From Hyaloperonospora brassicae (taxonomy: Eukaryota > Oomycota > Peronosporomycetes > Peronosporales > Peronosporaceae): a stretch of 64,000 nt of DNA. Position 1 is the stretch's first letter. Each line of letters begins with the position of its first letter. The translations under genes were made by a program, and so were the position numbers. Below are positions 1 through 11,578 of the stretch, one piece after another. The notes beneath the pieces were generated by a model, which searched no databases, was not told the origin of the DNA, and saw nothing but the letters and a program-made list of their open reading frames with translations. Location: assembly GCA_947650285.1 (NCBI GenBank), contig CANTFL010000565.1, positions 1 through 64,000 of the forward strand, written 5' to 3'.

Positions 1-48
1 TTTTGGCATGCCCTGCCAAGTGGTTTTGAGCAATTGTGAGTTTCATTT

Positions 49-560
<512 letters not shown>

Positions 561-705
561 ATTCTACGACTAGAGTCTTTGCTTTAGTCGTTCACCATTA
601 CTCTGTATAGTTCATATACATGGCATGGCACTGAATTTTACTGTTGTCAGTAAGATCTAACTCCGTATTAGTATTTCAGTACGTAGCTATCGGTGCCGCG
701 TTACA
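561..705 (-). repeat. LTR-terminus-like sequence in inverted orientation
   Basis: Read on the minus strand from 705, this begins TGTAACGCGGCACCG and continues with GCTACGTACTG, TACGGAGTT, CTGACAACAGT and CAGTGCC blocks. The same blocks occur in the same order in the plus-strand reading of the Gypsy-A LTRs (14086 and 21369). Relative to gag the orientation is opposite to that in Gypsy-A. About 80 bp are clearly alike (roughly 624-705), and the remainder up to the gag ATG is not recognisable. Confidence 0.55.
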
Positions 706-3211
706 ACTAAAGTGGACGGATGGGCAGATATGTTGCAGGGGTTGTCAGTGTTAATTGTCGCTCATTTTATGGATGTGGCGAGGCTGATCATATCCAAGTT
801 AACGTTTTAATAGGGTAAAGCGTATTCGGTGTCGATCCAAGTTGCGCTAATCATCGGTACAGATATACAAAATATGGCTTTGACTTTTAGATCTTAAACT
901 TCAATACAAGTGCTCACCTTCTGAAATATGCGAGGGTGTTTGATAAAATATACGTTTGAGACCATTCATTTCGCGCGGTAAATGACACGATGGTCGAAGT
1001 GATCGAGGTGGAATCGGCCGAGCTGAATACATATGACATAGAAGTAGTCCTGGACATCGATGAATTCTTCTACACTAGAATGTTACCAACAACATCATCA
1101 GCTATGGTGTATTAAAATAACGTGGTGTGCATCTCGTGCGAAAAGACAATTATAGTATGTGATGCGTTAAGAAGATATAATGACGATTTCGAGGTCGTCA
1201 GCCGAAAAATGTCTGAGTATTTACATCAAGTGTGAAATTGTGGAAGAAGAACGCGTTCGAATGGCCACCTCATCCATGCAAGAGTGTTTTTCGTAATAAT
1301 TGTGGAGTGGTGATCACGAAAACCTGATTGAGTGATCAGCGGTCCGCACTTTTTGACTTGCTTACCACAGAGTACTTGAAGATATTATGGACACAATACT
1401 GCTGAAGTAGCACTTAAGGCTCTTCCATTTTAGCTATAAAACTGTTAAACGCATGGCGATTCGGTAGGATCAGGCATTAGTTTATTCAACAGAGCTCGGA
1501 CCAATGATTTGACTCGCGCAAAAGGCAAACATAGCAAAATCAAACAGCCCAGTAAGGAAACAGGCGAATGATGCGCCTATCGACAAGGCCAAAGGCGTTA
1601 TCGGTAGCAACCTTAAGGTATCGATAACTCCAAAGGACCGGCGTGGTAGCCAATATCTCATCAATTCGTCGAATAAGCAACGGATTACGCACGCGTCTTC
1701 GTCGCTAGTAACAAGATCGAGGTGACGAAGGATTTTGAGCACTTTCCACATTTTTTCGAGAAGATATTACTGCCGCATTCATGTATTTGGCACGACGGTG
1801 ACAAGGAGAACGTCAACGTTCATTTGTTCTGCAAGTTGGCTGGAGTGAAAAGACAAGTCAGTGAGGTCGCTATTCAGGACGCACATTGAAAATCTGAGCG
1901 GATGCACAAAACGATTTCCAACATGGAAAGATGTATGCTATTTGCGAGCGGCCCACCTCTGCTCTTTCGGTTTAGCGCCCTGAGTATGCAAATTTTTATA
2001 TGATCATCTCTAGCGGTGACCTACACTCGATTAAGCATGTTTTAATGCCCAATCAGAAGCGTATGTCACCGCTAGAGATGTAGACGGTATAGAAATCAAA
2101 TCTGGCAGATATGGTGAGGTTCGGTAGCTCGGCTTCTCAGCGTCCAGGGACCCCGAAAAAAATGCGCCTGTAGCTCGACTTATGCTTGCTGTGAGTTTTC
2201 GTAACGCTGCGAGTGTGCTGTGTTGTCATAACTGTCTTCTCCTTCGTCAAGTACACCTTGACACCCTTTTTATCATCGTTATTTTCAATGAACGTGACAG
2301 CTAGGTATCCCAAAAGCAAGAAGACTTCATGCGAGGCGCAAAGTGATAGATGCAACGAGGCCTTGAAGATGAAGTAGTTAGACGCGGTAAATTTTCCACA
2401 AGCAGAAAACTCTGTGGAGAGCCAAATGATGACTCTCCTAAGTCATCAAAAGAACCCACTCAAGTTGAAAAGAAGATAGACTGAGGTATAGAGGAACGGA
2501 ATGTGACTAAGAACTTTGCTGATCGAAGATAAACGGATTGCAAGAACAGGTTACTGATTGCGGAAGAGGATGCGAAAACTCGGATGCAACCTCAAGATAT
2601 GGAGTCAAGCACATACTGGTAAGCCGAGTGAGAGCGATTATTATTATAGATCCCATGAAATACAAGAAGGCTATAAAAAATAACTTTGAGTCGAGCAGTG
2701 GGAGGCTATGCGCATAGTGTTGAGGCACAACGTTTGTTGGGAGGTTGTTATAACGCGACTTAGAGCTACTTTGCAGCAAAGGCTGTACTACCTTGTAATA
2801 CACGCGAGCCATAATAAAAAGCGATTTAAGGCACGACTAGTGGCGCGCGGCGACGAAGTATTATATGGTGTTGATCTGATCTACAATTTCTCCACTATCA
2901 TAGAGATGATCTCTGGAATTTGATACTTACTGGGTGAAGTATATGGGCGATACCTGCGCGACAAGGCGATGTGCAGAGCGCTTCTGTCAAAGCGGGGAAG
3001 GAAGATAACTTCAAATCCTAACTCACATTCCACAGGGGATGAATATAAATGCCAAACTTATACGAATACAAGGCGTGCGGGACAAAAGACAGCTTGCCCT
3101 AAGACTCAAGAGGGACTTGTATGGCATTTTGCATTTGTACGGCTGTGTAATTAAATGCTTAACGATACCGTAATGTCGCTTGGTTTCAGTTAGTGCCATA
3201 CAGACAGTTGT

Positions 3212-3652
3212 TGAAACAGGGCACTGATGACAACTACTGGTCAACCAGTACGGAGTTCACTTCCACTGACAACAGTGATAGTCAGTGCCCTGCTATGTGT
3301 TGCACCAACACAGAGGAAGGAAAGGAGACTAAGTGAGCACTCTAGTCTCTGGTAAAAGTAAAGCAGTTATTTAGTATGATTAAGTCCTATCAACCTTATG
3401 TCTCTGTTTATCTTGACCTAATTATATTAATCTAACGAAACGTATGATGACGTCTACTCACCACCCATTGCGCGCGTCTAGCAGCGATTGGTGGGTTGAT
3501 GTCATCACAATATCAGTCAATGAGTAGACCCTTCAGTCATCTCAACAATATCATCATGCTCTGTGATATGGTTGAAAGGATATTCAACGTAATATTATTT
3601 ATTGTCACTTTATCCTTAGTGGCAATATCATGTAACGGGCTACCCCGTGACA
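3212..3652 (+). repeat. Solo LTR of the Gypsy-A family
   Basis: This 441-bp sequence matches the two 442-bp LTRs of Gypsy-A (14086 and 21369) along its whole length with scattered mismatches. It starts TGAAACAGGGCAC (TGTAACGGGGCAC in Gypsy-A) and ends with the terminal palindrome TGTAACGGGCTACCCCGTGA. No gag or pol follows it. The flanks GTTGT (3207-3211) and GTTCT (3653-3657) match in four of five bases, which fits an aged target-site duplication. It sits between the two halves of the Copia-1 RT (…GFS-CHTDSC and KYIKTGTDGK…), which confirms an insertion followed by LTR-LTR recombination. Confidence 0.88.
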
Positions 3653-4433
3653 GTTCTAAATACATAAAAACTGGCACCGACGGTAAGACTCTTGTGTGCA
3701 TCTACGTGGACGGCGTGCTGGCGACTGGGATTTATGTGAAGAAGGGTGACGACTTATTTGAGAGCGTGCAAGTCGTGGAGTTAAATGATCTTGGCATGGT
3801 GACTAAGTTCCTTGGAATACCGTTCGATTACAGTGACAAGAACGAATGGGAAAGAGATCAAGTAAACACCATCGACGAGATGCTCGACAAATTTGGACTT
3901 GAAATTTTCGTTGTAATCAGGGTGAAGATAAATGGAGTATACAATGGTGATGAATGTACTTGCCGCCTTCTGGTGGCATCGGCCATCCACATAAATTTCC
4001 GACGCAGATTTTATAACCTTTGGTGGGCAGTTTGCTATAAAAACGTCTGATGCACACGCCCAGACATCGCATTTTTGTTGCACTGAGTGACTCGGCGTTC
4101 TCAAGCGCCAAATATATTGGATTGACGTACGGCAAAGAAGAAAGTCGAGTAATTTAAGGGCACGAGGGACTCAATTTTATAATGTAAAAAAAGATGACGC
4201 AATTAAGTACGGCGGCGTGCTGGTAGAAGAATTCAGCGATGCGGACTACTCTGCAGACGAAACTGACAGAAAGTTGATTAGTGGTGGCGTGATGACGGTG
4301 AAAGGAATGGTAGAAAGACGGCAATGTCGTTTGCGGGTCACTACAGTGACAACGTGTCCCGCATACCAGCTTATGATTTAGAGTAGTGGCCTCAGCTCTC
4401 TCCAGCAGAATTATAAAATCATACGGCGATGAA

Positions 4434-4438
4434 AAGTC
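4434..4438. other. Target-site duplication of Copia-2, left copy
   Basis: AAGTC directly precedes the TG of the 5' LTR and is repeated exactly at 9520-9524 after the 3' LTR. This defines the insertion point in Copia-1. Confidence 0.85.
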
Positions 4439-4763
4439 TGTTGAAGATCGATAAGGTTGCATGAGCTTAGACGCTGCACAGAGAGTCAGTGAGTGTCCAC
4501 GTCTTGATGTATGATAAAGGAAAGATGAAGCGACGCACCAGACAGCCACGACTGACGGAAAGAGGCGACTGACGACAGGAGGCAACTGATGGAATGAGGC
4601 GACTGGTGGCTAGAGACAACTGATGGCAAAAGGCGACTGATAAAAGGAGTCACAAGAAAGTTTTAAGTAACGTTTCGAATCGAGTTCTGCAGGCTAAGTC
4701 GTCTAATACGTTTTTTAGTTCCCATTCTACCATCTACGGGTCAAGTTACCGCCAAAAAATAAA
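4439..4763 (+). repeat. Copia-2 5' LTR (325 bp)
   Basis: Begins TGTTGAAGATCGAT, ends AATAAA, and aligns with the 3' LTR at 9245-9519 through GTTGCATGAGCTTAGAC, GAGTGTCCACGTCTTGATG, CACCAGACAGCCACGACTGA and GAGTTCTGCAGGCTAAGTC. It is about 50 bp longer than the 3' LTR because it has more copies of an internal GGCGACTGA-type minisatellite (4560-4650). Confidence 0.88.
4560..4650 (+). repeat. Minisatellite inside the Copia-2 LTR
   Basis: About five degenerate copies of a 17-19-bp unit resembling GAGGCGACTGATGGAATG are arranged in tandem. The corresponding stretch of the 3' LTR (about 9355-9405) has about three copies. This difference accounts for the unequal LTR lengths. Confidence 0.7.
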
Positions 4764-4775
4764 GGTTATGAACCC
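4764..4775 (+). other. Copia-2 primer binding site (half initiator-tRNA type)
   Basis: GGTTATGAACCC lies immediately after the 5' LTR. It is complementary, with one mismatch, to the anticodon-loop region of eukaryotic initiator tRNA-Met (GGGCTCATAACC). This is the internal 'half-tRNA' priming used by Drosophila copia and many Copia elements. The gag ATG (4768) falls inside it. Confidence 0.65.
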
Positions 4776-6312
4776 AATTTTGGGCTTTCCAATAGTCGAC
4801 GACTCGACCCGAGCTTCTGCAGCACCCGGCCGCAAAAGAGACGTGCAAATTCCAGCTGTCGTCGGCAACTCCCAAGCCCACGAAAGGGGTGCGGGCACAG
4901 ATGAAAGGGTCTTCACGATGCTCCAGCCTCTCGCGGATTGCATGCAGGCGCTCGAGACGTCGAAGATGCAGGTCGACGAAAAAGAGCGGCTGCGAGGAGC
5001 GATCAATACGAGTTTCTACGCATCGGACCTTGGTCGCGGCATGGGCGGCGCTCTAACACATGGGATGGACTTGGCTACGACGCGCCTCGACCAGCACGCG
5101 GACGAGCTCGTGGCGCAGTTAAGGAGATCGCTCTTCGAACCGTTCGGGCCGCAACGAGGCGGCAGATAGCAGCAAGCTCGGCAACAAGCGCCGCTCTATG
5201 AGTCTACGCCGGCTCATGAGTATGAGCACGTGCCAGCACCGCCAGTGCAACCAGCGCCGATACAAGGAATGTCAATGCGCACGCCGGACGCACGACAACG
5301 CTAGCTCGCCATTAGAAAGTTCGATGGGAGTGAGCTGTACCAAGGCCTCGGCTCAGGATTCTCGGATTGGGGAAGAATGTTCCTCCGACAAGTCTCGATA
5401 GCGCAGCAAACGTATGGCTTCGCGTGGGCGGAAGCCGTCAAAGTTGATCTAATGAGACAATATCTGGCGAGCACGGCTGAACGCCATTACCAAAAACAAG
5501 TAGACAACTGGTGGCTCAAGGAAGCGACACTTGATCACGCGATAGTTCGGCTGTTGAACACATTCAAGACGCCAATCACGGCGCCGCAAAGTATGAAGCT
5601 TTTCACCACACGAAAGGTTCTGAAGCGGTCATGGCCAAAACACTCTCTTTTCTTGGTCGCTGTTTGCGACGCGTGCGGTGGTGGCGCCGAGGTACAAGTA
5701 CTGTACAATATCGTCCACTACGCGTCGAGTGAACTCAGCACCGTTTTGGTGGCGAGGTACAACAACGGGAGGTACAACCACTTGTTCCAAGCGGAAGATC
5801 TGGCGCGATTTGCACAAGTTGTCGAGATTGGGAACAAGGCGGGACGGACCCTCGGTCGTGAGGTCGTCGCAGCGGTATCGGACACTGAGACGACGAAGGA
5901 GACTCGCATGTGGTTTAAATGCGTAAAGAAAGGTCAGCTAACGGTCGACTGCAGATCAAAGAAGAAAGTCAAGGAAAACGACGATGATAGCGGCGTTGAT
6001 GACGAGGTAATTCTGGCCGTGCAAGACAGCAGCAGCAACGTACGAAACGACTGGATCTTGTTCAGCGGATCTAGCCTTCATCTCGTCAATGATGATCGAA
6101 TGCTGCTGAATGCGAAGGACTGCAGCGACGAGGTCTCCCTCGCCCATGACGCGAAGCTTGTGCTGAAAACATTCGGCGACGTGCGGCTCTTTGTCATTGC
6201 TGACGGCAAGGAGAGCACTGTACTGCTCACAAACGTGTACTTTGCGTCTAGCCTCGCGCGCAACATCGTGAGCTACAGAAATCTCGATGCGAGCGGGTAT
6301 ACGCTCTCGTAA
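4768..6312 (+). pseudogene. Copia-2 gag and protease remnant
   Basis: Two open segments in different frames (4768-5169 and 5377-6312) together cover gag and protease, so at least one frameshift separates them. The second segment holds a degenerate zinc knuckle near 5910-5950 (WFKCVKKGQLTVDC). The family pattern is CX2CX4HX4C, and here the first Cys has become Trp and the His has become Gln. About 120 bp on is the aspartic protease region near 6048 (WILFSGSSLHLVND), in which the catalytic Asp of the family's D-S-G motif is Phe. Both changes would abolish function, so this is a fossil despite 311 uninterrupted codons. Confidence 0.82.
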
Positions 6313-6438
6313 ATGAATGGGAAACGCATCGTATTGCGTCGCATTGACGCACTCGCTGTGTTTGACGTGGTGATCCGGAACAGCGTCTTCGTCGTCAGAA
6401 CAGTCGGCATGCTCGCGAGAACGTAAGATCCAGTCGAC

Positions 6439-9125
6439 GTGATCATGGCTGCGCTTCAAGAGGAGCTTGCGGCCGACACGTCACCAGTGATGCACCGAGG
6501 ATCGCTGCTTCACTTCCACCAGCGCTTGGGACATCTCTATTTCGACACGATCGAGAAGATCGCTGAGAACCCGTCGTCGGGCATTGAGCTCACGGACCAT
6601 AAGGGCATGACGTGTATCGCCTGCGCGCAGAACAAACAAACCAAGAACAAGCAGAGTCAGAAAGATTCGGGTCGAAATGCTCCAATCGATCGCATCGGCG
6701 GTATTATTTGTTCTGATCTCAAAGGACCTCTAATGCCTGCTGATCGACTGCAAAACCAGTATCTGATCAATGTTACTGATTGTAAGAAAGATATTGTCGC
6801 GTTTTCTTGACGCCAACGAAAGACGCTGCCGAGAGAAAGCTTGAACATTTTTTTGCGTTCTTCGAATGACAGTTCGAGTGTCGTATTGCCGTCCTCAGGA
6901 CTGACGGAGGTGGGGAGTACCAGAACGTAGACCTCTTCTGCAAATCCACAGGCGTCGCGAGGCAAGTGAGTGAGGTAAATAATCAATTTATCAGCGGCAA
7001 AGCAGAACAGATGCATCGAACGATACTAAACATAACAAGAGCGATGATCTTCGCGTGTGGGCTACCTCTCACGTTTTGGGGTGATGCAGCAGAGTACTCG
7101 ACCTACATCCTTAACAGAAGTCCCACCAACTCGAAACCGAAGCGCGCATCGCCACTCGAGGTTTTGACGGGACAAGAGCCGAACTTGAGATACATCGTCG
7201 TCTTCGGGTTCTACTGCACCATGTACCACAACCCTTCAAAAACAACTTCGCGCATTGCGCGCCGGTCGGCTCGATCCCCGGATGCAGCAATAAGACGAGG
7301 GGGTTTCGAGTATTTTCCAAGAAGGACAAGAAGTTAATCACCACTCTGCACGTGCCGAACGTCGAGACACTGACTGAAGCACATAACCGGCAGCTTCAAC
7401 TCGAGATCGATGACGATAATCGAGCAGACGCTGACGAAGGCGCGCAAGAGCATCTGAAGCTGCAGTAGACCAGCAAGTCGAAGCAAAAGATTCTGAGGAC
7501 TCGCCAGCCGCATTCGACGCGAGGATCCACGAAGAAGGCTGCGTCGAGCCAGGTCGAATCACCAAGCACGGGCGGCACGGTCGCTCACGTCTTTGCACAA
7601 GATCCTTGTCACTATGCTGAAGCCATGAACATCGTGAAGAGTCAGGAGTGGCAGGATGCTATGAGCGAGGAGATTGCCGCTCTCGAGGCGAACGACGTAT
7701 GGACCCTGTCGCTACGCCTGAGCCGCAGCAACGTGTTGCACAGCAAATGGGTCTATAACACAAAGGCCACTGCTGATGGCAAGCTGGAGCAAAACAAGGC
7801 ACGTTTAGTGGAATGCAGAAATGAGCGAAGGATTGGCGTGGATTACGCGATCACGTTCGCCGATGTCATGGATATGATGATGGTGAAAATAATTCTTGCT
7901 CTCGCTGCAACTTGGGGCGTTCCCGCCAAATATGGTCACGTGCCGAATGCCTATGTAAAGGAAGAGAAAGGGCAGTATCTGAAGATCCTGATGCACGTAT
8001 CAAAGTGCTTGACGATCGGCAAGGACAAGCTAAAGGAACTCAGAGTGGACAGCGACGACGAAGTCGTGCTCGAGCTCGAGAAGGGAGTGTATGGATTAAA
8101 CCAGGCGATACGGCTATGGAGCCAGATGCTCCTCAAGCATCTTCAAGAGGCGGAATTTACGCGCTGCATCATCAACATGTGCTTGTACTATAGGCGCGAT
8201 GAGGCCGGCGTGGTGATCGTCGCCGTCTATGTCGATGATCGTCTGGTGACCAAAACGACAAGCGAAGAAGTCGAAGCGGTCTTTGCAAGCCTCAAGTGCT
8301 TATAAATCAAGAACCTTGGGCCGGTGACAAAGTTTCTGGGCATGCGTTTGAAGCACACCAACGATCGCGAGTACCTGCTGGATTAGGAGGAGGCGTTTCT
8401 CGACATCCTACAGCAACACGGGACGCTTGAGGCAAATGCGGCACGCGCCAATTAAAGCAGACTATTACGACGCAGTGAGCGTGGAGAGCGAGCTACTGCC
8501 GATCACGAGTGCGCCAGGGTAGTCTAACGTCCGCAAATCTCAGTAGCTTATGTTTTCGTTGCTCTGGGTCGCCAGATGCACGATACCCGACATCGCTTTT
8601 GCGGTACAAAAGGTCAGGCGGCAGACGCACGCGCCGCGCACGCAAGACTGGAAGCTCGCGAAGCGCATTGTACGCTATCTTAGCGGCACACGTGCACTCA
8701 AGATCCGGATGATAGCGATAGCGCAAGCGGGCGCACAGCCAACGCTCGTAAGCTACAGCAACGCCGACTGTGCATCAGACAAGTTGTATCCGAAGTCTTT
8801 GAGCGGCTGTGTGGTGCTACTCAATGACATGGTGGTAAGCTGGTGGTCAAAGAATCAAGTCGGCGTATCGCTGAGCACAATGGAGTCAGAGTTCGTCGCG
8901 GCTTCAAAAGCCGGACGCGAGCTGCTCGGCATACGCTAGACACTAACCAGGATCGGCGTGATACGATACTGTTGTTCACGACGCACATTGACAACCAGGC
9001 GGCAATTTTGCAGATAAGAGGGGGCCGACATCGACGAAAGCGAAGCTTATCGATGTTGGTGTCAAGTACTTGTGCAACCAAGCACGACGTGGCATTGTGG
9101 CGCCTGTCTACGTGAAGAGCGAGCT
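6439..9125 (+). pseudogene. Copia-2 integrase, RT and RNase H remnant
   Basis: A GAG-pre-integrase zinc region is at 6505-6640 (HFHQRLGH, then CIACAQNK). The integrase core starts with SDLKGP (first catalytic Asp), and LRTDGGGEYQN (second Asp, about 6890) and KAEQMHRTILN (Glu, about 7008) follow after a frameshift near 6810. RT lies in 7625-8305. It retains AVYVDDRLVT, but the first catalytic Asp is replaced (YGHVPNAYV where families have Asp before NAF). RNase H follows from about 8550 (SLLWVARCTIPDIAF, SLSTMESEFVAASK) with frameshifts near 8305 and 8940, ending near DNQAAILQI. Stops and shifts make it non-functional. Confidence 0.88.
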
Positions 9126-9244
9126 TATAACCGCTGACGTCTAACAAAAGCATTTGACGCGAGCAGGTTGGTCGAGTTGCGGACGCTACTGCACATCGCG
9201 TAGCAAGGTCGTGGATGAAGCTTGAAAGTCGTCGACAAGAAGAG

Positions 9245-9519
9245 TGCTAAAGATCGATGGTGTTGCATGAGCTTAGACACTACACATAGAGCCAGTGAGT
9301 GTCCACGTCTTGATGCATGATGAAGAAAAAATGAAGCGACGCACCAGACAGCCACGACTGATGGCAAGAGGCGACTAATGGTAGGAGGCGATTGATAGAA
9401 TGAGGCATGAGAGAGTTTTGGGTAACGTTCCGAATCGAGTTCTGCAGGCTAAGTCTTCTAGTACGTTTTTCAGTTCCCATTCTACCACCTACTGCGCAAG
9501 TTACCGCCGGGAAATAACA
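9245..9519 (+). repeat. Copia-2 3' LTR (275 bp)
   Basis: Starts TGCTAAAGATCGAT right after the purine tract GACAAGAAGAG and ends AAATAACA, followed by the target duplication AAGTC. It has fewer minisatellite units than the 5' LTR. Point differences between the two LTRs are scattered along the alignment, so the insertion is not recent. Confidence 0.88.
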
Positions 9520-9524
9520 AAGTC
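9520..9524. other. Target-site duplication of Copia-2, right copy
   Basis: AAGTC follows the 3' LTR and is identical to 4434-4438. Confidence 0.85.
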
Positions 9525-10035
9525 TTCTTGAAACGCCGCCAAGAAGGAAGCTTGTACGCTGAAAATTTTTTATCTCTTTTTTTCAACACGCACACATACC
9601 AATTTCCTTGAGTCAAGTCGACTATAGTCCATCTCCTTAGTCATGGCGCCGCGGATGCTTTTAAAACTTGGTTTCTACTGCTCGAGTGAATACAAGAAGC
9701 ATAAGTATGTCGCTCTTCTAGCAATGTAAGCTGAGGATGTGACGTCTTCACGAAACGCTACGAAAAATATTGGTAATATTGAACTGCTATAGGAGATTGA
9801 CGTGTTGCTTAAGCCTAGTTGAATATTGCACGTCGACAATCAAGCAGCCTTCGCTCCGATCAAGGTCGAGGTCACGTCCGGTCGGGCGGAGCGCATCGAT
9901 GTGCGATTCAAATTTGTATAAATTTTAGATATTGAAGACCCGTAAAGGCCATACTGCGAATCTAAGAGTATTAGTGCGGAAACTGACTACGAACATCCCA
10001 GCACCACTAATTAGCCAGCTGAACGGACTTGCGAT
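9525..10035 (+). mobile_element. Copia-1 3' part: C-terminal RNase H remnant
   Basis: This continues the RNase H domain cut at 4438. KKHKYVALLAM is near 9698, then HVDNQAAF near 9830, and SGRAERIDVRFKFV near 9880, which matches the family pattern of a DNQ-A block followed by R-KHIDVR-HF. A tail LTTNIPAPLISQL near 9985 is typical of the end of a Copia polyprotein. Several in-frame stops are present. No 3' LTR could be recognised downstream. Confidence 0.75.
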
Positions 10036-11540
10036 AAATTCAGGTAAGTATGGTCCTATAAGAAGGAGTGTTTAGATTATACGACTAGAGATATTGATTG
10101 AATGCGACTCGTGGTGTTGAAAAATCACGATTTTTGACGTAAAAGAGCGTGGCTGATAAAGGGTTTCGACCATTGTACAGGACGGGTAACTTCAATAAAC
10201 CTACGCAGAAGAAAATGTAGGTAATGTACAGAGAGGTAACTAGGATCATAAGTTCGTATGAATACTAGTTCCCAACTACCATTTCAGGCTCGATAAACGA
10301 AACAACAAATAGTCACTAAATTGCTGATGGTTGAGGAGGGGGTGACCAAACGGTGTGACCCTGCCCCATATTATTGACAGCAAAAATGGTTCTATCTGAA
10401 TAATGTCTAAAGTGACAAAATTCTACCATTTTTTATTTGTTCAGTAATTTTTAAAGGAATATCTACCTTAAAATTTCAGCCCCGCTTCACTTGTTGTTTG
10501 ATAGAGACAAATATATTTACCGAGCGAACCACCATTTGCTGCAAGATGCGCTCTGTAGCTGGCGAGCAGTAGCTTCGTTTTATGATTTTATTTTGCGAAT
10601 CTATACGTCATGAAGAACCTTGAAGAGTAGTTTAGATCTAATAACAAAAACCCATACTACTACCCTTTCTCCGTTTCACTTACTCAGTAGACTTACCTAC
10701 CTTTGCACGTACAGTGTACGGGAATTTACAAGGCATATGTCGATACGGTGGCCATTGTGGGTACTTTTGTAGTGTCAGTACAAATATCGGTGGACTGTCA
10801 CATATCTTTGCGTAAGATATAGGATTATTAGTGACTGAACCATTATATCGGTACATTTCAAGTAAAAGCTCGACTTACCAACTTTTCCTTAATTTTATAT
10901 AAGTGACTAAGAATCTTCGAAACATAGATTATACCACCAAATCGCTAAACATGCTCAGTCTCCTTAATGAAACTACGAAGATGCCTGAACATTGACTGCG
11001 AATAATTATCTTTTCATAAATGCTCTGAAGTTTAGTTATAAGTCACGTTTGTATGCATTTATTGGTGCATTCATTCACAGCGTAACTGTTATATAAAAAA
11101 TTTTTGTTTTCATTTGTATACTTATACTTCATTCCGAACAATAACATACATGAAATAAACACAAAAAATAATGCAACAATGTAAGAAATGAATATTAATA
11201 CAACACACAATGAAAAATAAAAATGTGTCACACGATGAATTTCAATAAGAGTTTGACACCAAACTTTCAATCGAAACTTGAACTATATATGTAAAGTATT
11301 GGCTTATGCACACACCTGCGTAGAATTTCATTCACTTACATTTGTGTGCATATAGCTATAGTGTACCCCGAAGGCGCATTGTTTTCGACTTAGAATAAGA
11401 TATCCATCAGTTCAAATATCAGAGCTTGATCTTTTTGTAGTTTAAAGGTGTCCAATTTGTCATTTGCAGGCCTCTTTTGATTAGAATATTATTCATAAAA
11501 GCCTAATATACCTAATACATATATAGTAAAACGCCTAATG
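10036..11540. other. AT-rich intergenic sequence without recognisable genes
   Basis: The longest open frame is 75 codons (11043-11270, minus) and consists of low-complexity hydrophobic translation of AT-rich DNA. I see no conserved motif, repeat or RNA gene here. Confidence 0.6.
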
Positions 11541-11578
11541 TCCACCGATGCCGTATCGAATTCCATGGTAGCAGTATT

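Larger units (their letters stand above)
765..4438 (+). mobile_element. Decayed Ty1/Copia element, 5' and central part (Copia-1)
   Basis: Remnants of a Copia polyprotein lie in order on the plus strand with many stops and frameshifts. A possible gag zinc-knuckle scar (GCGEADHIQVN) is near 770. Integrase core remnants are at about 1780-1960 (LFCKLAGVKRQVSE, then EQMHKTISN). The RT start is at about 2820 (KARLVARGDE) and the YVDD-equivalent at about 3700 (IYVDGVLATG; Asp to Gly). The segment LNDLGMVTKFLGI follows near 3780, then CTRPDIAF near 4050 and an RNase H stretch (DADYSADETDRKLISG) near 4230-4290. The same blocks are found in Copia-2, which allows the alignment. The RNase H domain is interrupted at 4438 by Copia-2 and resumes at 9525. 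A solo Gypsy LTR interrupts the RT at 3212-3652. The part from 706 to 1740 is assigned here only weakly, and no 5' LTR was identified. Confidence 0.7.
4439..9519 (+). mobile_element. Near full-length Ty1/Copia retrotransposon (Copia-2), degenerate
   Basis: A 5081-bp element is bounded by direct LTRs (4439-4763 and 9245-9519), both starting TG and ending in A-rich sequence. The 5-bp target duplication AAGTC is perfect (4434-4438 and 9520-9524). A primer binding site follows the 5' LTR (4764) and a purine-rich tract (GACAAGAAGAG) precedes the 3' LTR. Internal order is gag, protease, integrase, RT, RNase H, which is the Copia order. The coding region is split by several stops and frameshifts and has lost key residues, so it cannot be autonomous. 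It inserted into the RNase H region of the older Copia-1. Confidence 0.92.
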
